Shown piece after piece: positions 42,155 to 45,701 of a stretch of 45,701 nucleotides of DNA (within the stretch, counting starts at the first letter, position 1; each line of letters begins with the position of its first letter). A program made the translations under genes and the position numbers. The notes beneath the pieces were generated by a model. The model saw only the letters and a list, made by a program, of their open reading frames with translations. It did not search any database and was not told where the DNA came from. Source of the stretch: Coriobacteriia bacterium (GTDB taxonomy: Bacteria > Actinomycetota > Coriobacteriia > Coriobacteriales > UBA8131). Location: assembly GCA_009784425.1 (NCBI GenBank), contig WRBR01000005.1:1-45701 (forward strand). Reading direction: 5' to 3'.

Positions 42155-42552
42155 AAAGACACCTCTAAATATTATTGTATAAATTCTGTGCTACCAGACG
42201 CCTATTGCACGTAAGTTTACCATACTCCGGTTTTTGCCAAGACGCCCCCAATGTGTCCCCCGGTCACACTCTACACGTCTTGTGTTATGACACCTGACCG
42301 GGCCCCCATATGTCGTAGGTGTATCCAAAAAAATCTCCCCTTTTTACTCTTAACTCTTTACTTACAGAGCGGTGTGTCCATGATTTACGAGCCATTCAGC
42401 CAATTATTGGCTAAAATACGAATAATTTCGGGTGTATCCCTTGATAAATTTGCTATTTTCATTAGTATAATTCTCCTATATAATGTTTGGGACTCTATTT
42501 AGCTGACCCTACTAACGTTGCAGTTATACATACACCGTACGGAGGACACACC
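42155..42552 (+). promoter_or_regulatory. Control region upstream of ftsZ
   Basis: The 398 bases hold no convincing gene. CCCGGTCA/TGACCGGG (42259 and 42295) form a hairpin. GGTGTATCC, GGTGTGTCC and GGTGTATCC stand at 42318, 42371 and 42431. AGCCAATTATTGGCT (42396-42410) is a palindrome. Two -10 boxes follow: TATAAT at 42466, with TTGATA at 42441 and a 19-base spacer, and TATAAT at 42479. The leader to the ftsZ start is about 60 bases. Confidence 0.65.
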
Positions 42553-43704
42553 ATGTGGGAGCCAGAAGGCACAGTTAGCAGCACCAGCAGCAGCCTTGCG
42601 CTTATTAAAGTCGTAGGCGTTGGCGGTGGTGGCACCAATGCTGTCAATAGGATGATTGAGGCTGGAATCAAAGGCGTGGAATTTGTGGTCATCAATACCG
42701 ATGCCCAAGATCTTCTCATGTCCAACGCAGACAGAATCGTTCATATTGGCGAGAGCCTTACCAAAGGACTCGGCGCAGGGGCAGATCCCGGCAAGGGCGC
42801 ACAGGCTGCAGAAGAATCGCGCAAAGAAATCGCCGAAGCCCTTGAGGGGGCAGACATGGTTTTTGTGACCGCCGGCGAAGGAGGCGGCACCGGTACCGGT
42901 GCGTCACCCATCGTTGCAGAGATTGCGCACGACACCATCGGAGCGCTCACCGTGGGGGTTGTCACCAAGCCTTTCTCTTTTGAAGGACGCAAGCGCATGG
43001 CACAGGCAGAAGACGGCATCATGCTGCTCGCCCAAAATGTTGACGCGCTTATCGTCATCCCTAACGATCGCCTCCTACAAATAGTGGAAAAGAAAACCAC
43101 GATGCTCGATGCCTTCCGCATTGCAGACGACATTCTCCGTCAGGGCACCCAGGGTATCACCGATCTTATCACCATCCCCGGCACCATCAACGTTGACTTT
43201 GCCGATGTGCGCACGGTGATGAAAGATGCCGGAACCGCCATGATGGGCATTGGCGTTGCCGCTGGCGAGAACCGCGCAATAGAGGCAGCCATTCAGGCTA
43301 TCTCGAGCAAGCTGCTTGACTCCTCAATCGTTGGCGCCAAGCGCATCCTCGTATCCGTGGCTGGTTCATCAGACATGGGTCTGGCCGAGGTGCACGAGGC
43401 AGCAACCGCCGTTACCGAATCTGCAGACAGCGATGCAAACATCATCTTTGGCTCGGTCATTGACGATACCCTCGGAGACCAGGTTAAGGTCACCGTTATT
43501 GCCACCGGCTTTGACCGGGTAGCAACCCAGGCTGCTATGGACTTTGACGGTCATGAGTCCGGCTTCAGGCAAAGCGCAGGAGCACTGGACGATTACGGGT
43601 ACGATTATCAGCCCGCTCGCTCAAGCCAAACTTACGGCAGGCAGGCACAACCTCTGACCTTTGATGATGAGTTCATTCCAGAATTCCTCCGGCAAGGACA
43701 CTGA
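42553..43704 (+). CDS. ftsZ: Cell division protein FtsZ
   Basis: FtsZ is the tubulin-like GTPase that forms the division ring. I chose ATG 42553 (383 residues) because TACGGAGG precedes it and the 22 extra residues of the listed ORF fall in the leader. The GTPase shows [28 protein letters not shown] (tubulin signature) and [11 protein letters not shown]. The C-terminal tail [13 protein letters not shown] is the conserved peptide that binds SepF and FtsA. No ftsA is present; SepF encoded just downstream is the likely membrane tether. Confidence 0.98.
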   Translation: MWEPEGTVSSTSSSLALIKVVGVGGGGTNAVNRMIEAGIKGVEFVVINTDAQDLLMSNADRIVHIGESLTKGLGAGADPGKGAQAAEESRKEIAEALEGADMVFVTAGEGGGTGTGASPIVAEIAHDTIGALTVGVVTKPFSFEGRKRMAQAEDGIMLLAQNVDALIVIPNDRLLQIVEKKTTMLDAFRIADDILRQGTQGITDLITIPGTINVDFADVRTVMKDAGTAMMGIGVAAGENRAIEAAIQAISSKLLDSSIVGAKRILVSVAGSSDMGLAEVHEAATAVTESADSDANIIFGSVIDDTLGDQVKVTVIATGFDRVATQAAMDFDGHESGFRQSAGALDDYGYDYQPARSSQTYGRQAQPLTFDDEFIPEFLRQGH

Positions 43705-44398
43705 GATCATCACTCAGTTTGAAAAGAATTATCAAGAAATACAGCTAGCAATAAACTCCGCTGCGGCTTGTGCTGGCAGGGATCCAGACGAGGTGTTACT
43801 GGTGGCAGTGAGCAAGGCAGTGGGCATACCCGAGATAGAAACCGCCATCAAGGCGGGCATCAGCGATTTTGGAGAGAACCGCACGCACAGCCTGCGTGAA
43901 AAGCAAAACCTGCTCCCCTCAAAGCGCTGGCACTACATTGGGCATATCCAAACCAATAAGCTCAAAGACCTGGTAGGAAGAGCGCACCTCATACACTCAG
44001 TTGCAAGCCTGCGTGCCCTCAACGCCATCAGCCGCCTGGCTGAGCAGCAAGAAATCAACCAAAAAATCCTCATAGAGGTCAATGTTTCCGGCGAGGAAAG
44101 CAAAGACGGCCTGGCCCCCTCAGAGCTACCCAACTTCCTGGAGGCCGCAAGCACCACACAAAACATAGAGGTTAAGGGCTTCATGACTATGGCGCCCCTG
44201 CTGGAGTCCGCAGAGGATAAAACAGCGCGCCAGTGCTTTGCTGCTCTGAGAGAACTCCGCGACAATCTGGTACCGATTTTTGCCGGAGCAGAAAATATCA
44301 GCTTAAATGAACTGTCAATGGGTATGTCTGGTGATTTTTCAGACGCCATACAAGAAGGAGCTACGATTGTTCGCATCGGTCGCAGACTTTGGAGCTAA
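43664..44398 (+). CDS. YggS-family pyridoxal-phosphate homeostasis protein
   Basis: The protein binds PLP in a TIM-barrel and helps amino-acid and vitamin B6 balance. The family marks are [50 protein letters not shown], and the final [22 protein letters not shown]. The start falls within the last 40 bases of ftsZ in another frame (ATG 43664 or 43667), as no later start exists before the conserved helix. Such overlap suggests coupling to ftsZ. In Actinobacteria this gene commonly follows ftsZ. Confidence 0.93.
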   Translation: MMSSFQNSSGKDTEIITQFEKNYQEIQLAINSAAACAGRDPDEVLLVAVSKAVGIPEIETAIKAGISDFGENRTHSLREKQNLLPSKRWHYIGHIQTNKLKDLVGRAHLIHSVASLRALNAISRLAEQQEINQKILIEVNVSGEESKDGLAPSELPNFLEAASTTQNIEVKGFMTMAPLLESAEDKTARQCFAALRELRDNLVPIFAGAENISLNELSMGMSGDFSDAIQEGATIVRIGRRLWS

Positions 44399-44400
44399 TT

Positions 44401-45240
44401 ATGGGACTACTTGATAACATCAAGAGCCGCCTGGGCGGAGACCAGGGCGAGTACGACGAGAACGACCAGTACTACGATGACCAAGAAACCTACGAGGCAG
44501 ACTACGATGATGGTCGCCACTATAATGACGCGCCCTACTACGACGATGCTGCCGACGAATCATCTGCGGCAAGCAGTCGCAAGTCAAGCGTCTTTGATAA
44601 TTACACGCCGCTGGTCTCAATGAGCGACGTGCGCTCGCAAGAGATCCCCCGCCACACACAAAACACCCCAATACCCCGCGCGGGGCACCAGGCTAACCCG
44701 CAGATCAGAACCAGTCTGCCCTACGTGAGCACTTCGTTGGAGAGACCCACGTTTGCTCAGGGCGATTCATCAAACTACCCAACCGGTTCATTTGCCGCAG
44801 TTGAGAAAAGAGACACCGCAATTTACGCTAACGAAGAAATATCCGACCCTCTGTTCAGAAAACATTCGCTCTCCAACACCGGAGACTTCTCCGCCACCAG
44901 TCCTGCCTACTATGCCAGCAGAAGTGGCGTTGGCCACGTGAGGCCGGCTGGGCAGCTGCGGAGAACCCATAAGTTCAGAGAGGTTGTGGTGGTTACCCCG
45001 GCAAGTTACGCCGAGGCCGAGGTGGTTGCCAATAACCTCAGACGGCACAATGCCGTGGTATTGGTGCTCACGCAAACCAGACCGGAGCTTGCCAAGCGAA
45101 TCCTCGACTTTTCCTTTGGCGCTGCCGCCGTGGCAGAGGCACAGGTGGTGACGATAAGCGAGCGGGTTTACGCCCTCACCGCCAGCCACCCCCTCACCGA
45201 TGCCGAAATCGAACTTCTTCAAACCAGAGGAGTCCTATGA
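44401..45240 (+). CDS. sepF: SepF cell-division protein
   Basis: SepF tethers FtsZ to the membrane in Gram-positive bacteria. ATG 44401 is chosen, with GGAG six bases before it. MGLLDNIKSRLG is the amphipathic membrane helix. A long acidic, Tyr/Asp-rich and disordered middle part (residues about 15-180, repeats of YYDD) is followed by the SepF core (FREVVVVTPASYAEAEVVANNLRRHNAVVLVLTQTRPELAKRILDF, VYALTASH). At 279 residues it is longer than the common 150-200, all through the linker. ProC overlaps it by ATGA. Confidence 0.93.
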   Translation: MGLLDNIKSRLGGDQGEYDENDQYYDDQETYEADYDDGRHYNDAPYYDDAADESSAASSRKSSVFDNYTPLVSMSDVRSQEIPRHTQNTPIPRAGHQANPQIRTSLPYVSTSLERPTFAQGDSSNYPTGSFAAVEKRDTAIYANEEISDPLFRKHSLSNTGDFSATSPAYYASRSGVGHVRPAGQLRRTHKFREVVVVTPASYAEAEVVANNLRRHNAVVLVLTQTRPELAKRILDFSFGAAAVAEAQVVTISERVYALTASHPLTDAEIELLQTRGVL

Positions 45241-45701
45241 AAAACCCCACCTTGCAGCCTGAGGTCATAGAAAAACTGGGCAAAATCGCTCTCATTGGCG
45301 GCGGAAAGATGGGAGAGGCAATACTAGCCGGTTTGGTGCACGGCACACTGCTAAACCCTGAGACTATCGCGGTTGCCGAGCCAAGCCCTGAGCTTGCCGC
45401 CTATCTCAACGAAACTTACGGCGTTGACTGCGTGGACGATGCCGCAGTAATAACCCACGCCCAAACCGCGCTTTTTGCCATAAAGCCGCAGGTTTTTAAG
45501 CAGGTAGCAGAACATCTGGCGGCTGCCGAGGGCTTTGCCCCCGAGCGGGTCATCTCCATAGCCGCCGGCATCACCACAGAAACAATTGCCGCGTACTTTC
45601 CCAACGCTTATATCATCAGGGTCATGCCCAACACTCCTCTTATGGTGTCAGCAGGCATGAGCGTGGTGGCGGTGGGCGAGGGCACACCCAATTCAGAAGG
45701 C
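45237..45701 (+). CDS. proC: Pyrroline-5-carboxylate reductase, 5' part
   Basis: This gene is cut by the window end and is missing from the ORF track. The frame from ATG 45237 gives IALIGGGKMGEAILAGLV (NADPH-binding Rossmann loop), VAEPSPE, ALFAIKPQVFKQV, ISIAAGITTETI and RVMPNTPLMVSAGMSVV, all typical of ProC, the last step of proline synthesis. It overlaps the sepF stop by ATGA. proC beside sepF in the division cluster is common in Gram-positive bacteria. Confidence 0.93.
   Translation, partial: MKNPTLQPEVIEKLGKIALIGGGKMGEAILAGLVHGTLLNPETIAVAEPSPELAAYLNETYGVDCVDDAAVITHAQTALFAIKPQVFKQVAEHLAAAEGFAPERVISIAAGITTETIAAYFPNAYIIRVMPNTPLMVSAGMSVVAVGEGTPNSEG

Noticed and set aside
42251-42502. 83-aa ORF upstream of ftsZ
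   Set aside because: No ribosome binding site, no homology, and it runs over promoter boxes and repeats.

Overview
The window looks like a chromosomal segment of a Gram-positive, high-to-mid GC actinobacterium, most probably of the class Coriobacteriia. This is an inference from gene content (ftsZ-yggS-sepF-proC order, a DUF2510 protein, PspC pairs, a rubrerythrin typical of anaerobes, type III pantothenate kinase, PEP carboxylase, actinobacterial-looking leaderless starts) and not from any database comparison. Most genes are on the + strand and many adjoin by ATGA overlaps.

Layout. 1-3.2 kb: 3' part of a C45-like Ntn hydrolase, a MerR/GyrI regulator, a CNNM/CorC membrane protein. 3.4-8.0 kb: ppc, then two PspC-domain membrane proteins. 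8.1-11.5 kb: NifU-type Fe-S scaffold, an 8-cysteine small protein, lgt, a Gly/Ser-linker membrane protein. 11.5-17.1 kb: coaX on the minus strand, then a response regulator, a histidine kinase, an odd hybrid kinase without an ATPase domain, and purB. 17.3-21.2 kb: two tandem NlpC/P60 hydrolases, rubrerythrin, a PhnP-like MBL hydrolase. 21.4-24.6 kb: YtxH protein, serS, UPF0210 gene. 24.7-28.1 kb (minus): a vWA lipoprotein, a putative anti-sigma membrane protein and an ECF sigma factor. 28.1-30.0 kb: a rearrangement scar with a truncated permease end and a beheaded response regulator, followed by an intact kinase. 30.1-31.1 kb: tRNA-Ser(GCT) with an att-like duplication of its 3' end, then an ORF6N gene. 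31.4-35.0 kb: modABC for molybdate uptake. 35.1-42.2 kb: an accessory stretch with HipBA, a VOC protein, an AraC regulator and a minus-strand run of poorly known proteins (DUF1266, a 495-aa membrane protein, DUF2510/DUF4190, DUF6678). 42.5 kb to the end: ftsZ, yggS, sepF, proC (cut by the window end).

The strongest new signals are: (1) an identical bipartite promoter, TCCGACACTTG-N12-CGTATTA, in front of both the ECF sigma gene and the vWA lipoprotein gene, which ties the three minus-strand genes into a self-regulated envelope-response unit; (2) a dispersed family of intergenic hairpins built round a GGGACGG core, two of which carry perfect stems of 59 and 42 bp and share an asymmetric tail; (3) a hybrid kinase that has HisKA and receiver domains but no room for a catalytic domain; (4) a ModB permease with about 220 extra extracytoplasmic residues; (5) three GGTGTRTCC repeats just upstream of the ftsZ promoter; and (6) an att-like 26-bp repeat at tRNA-Ser.
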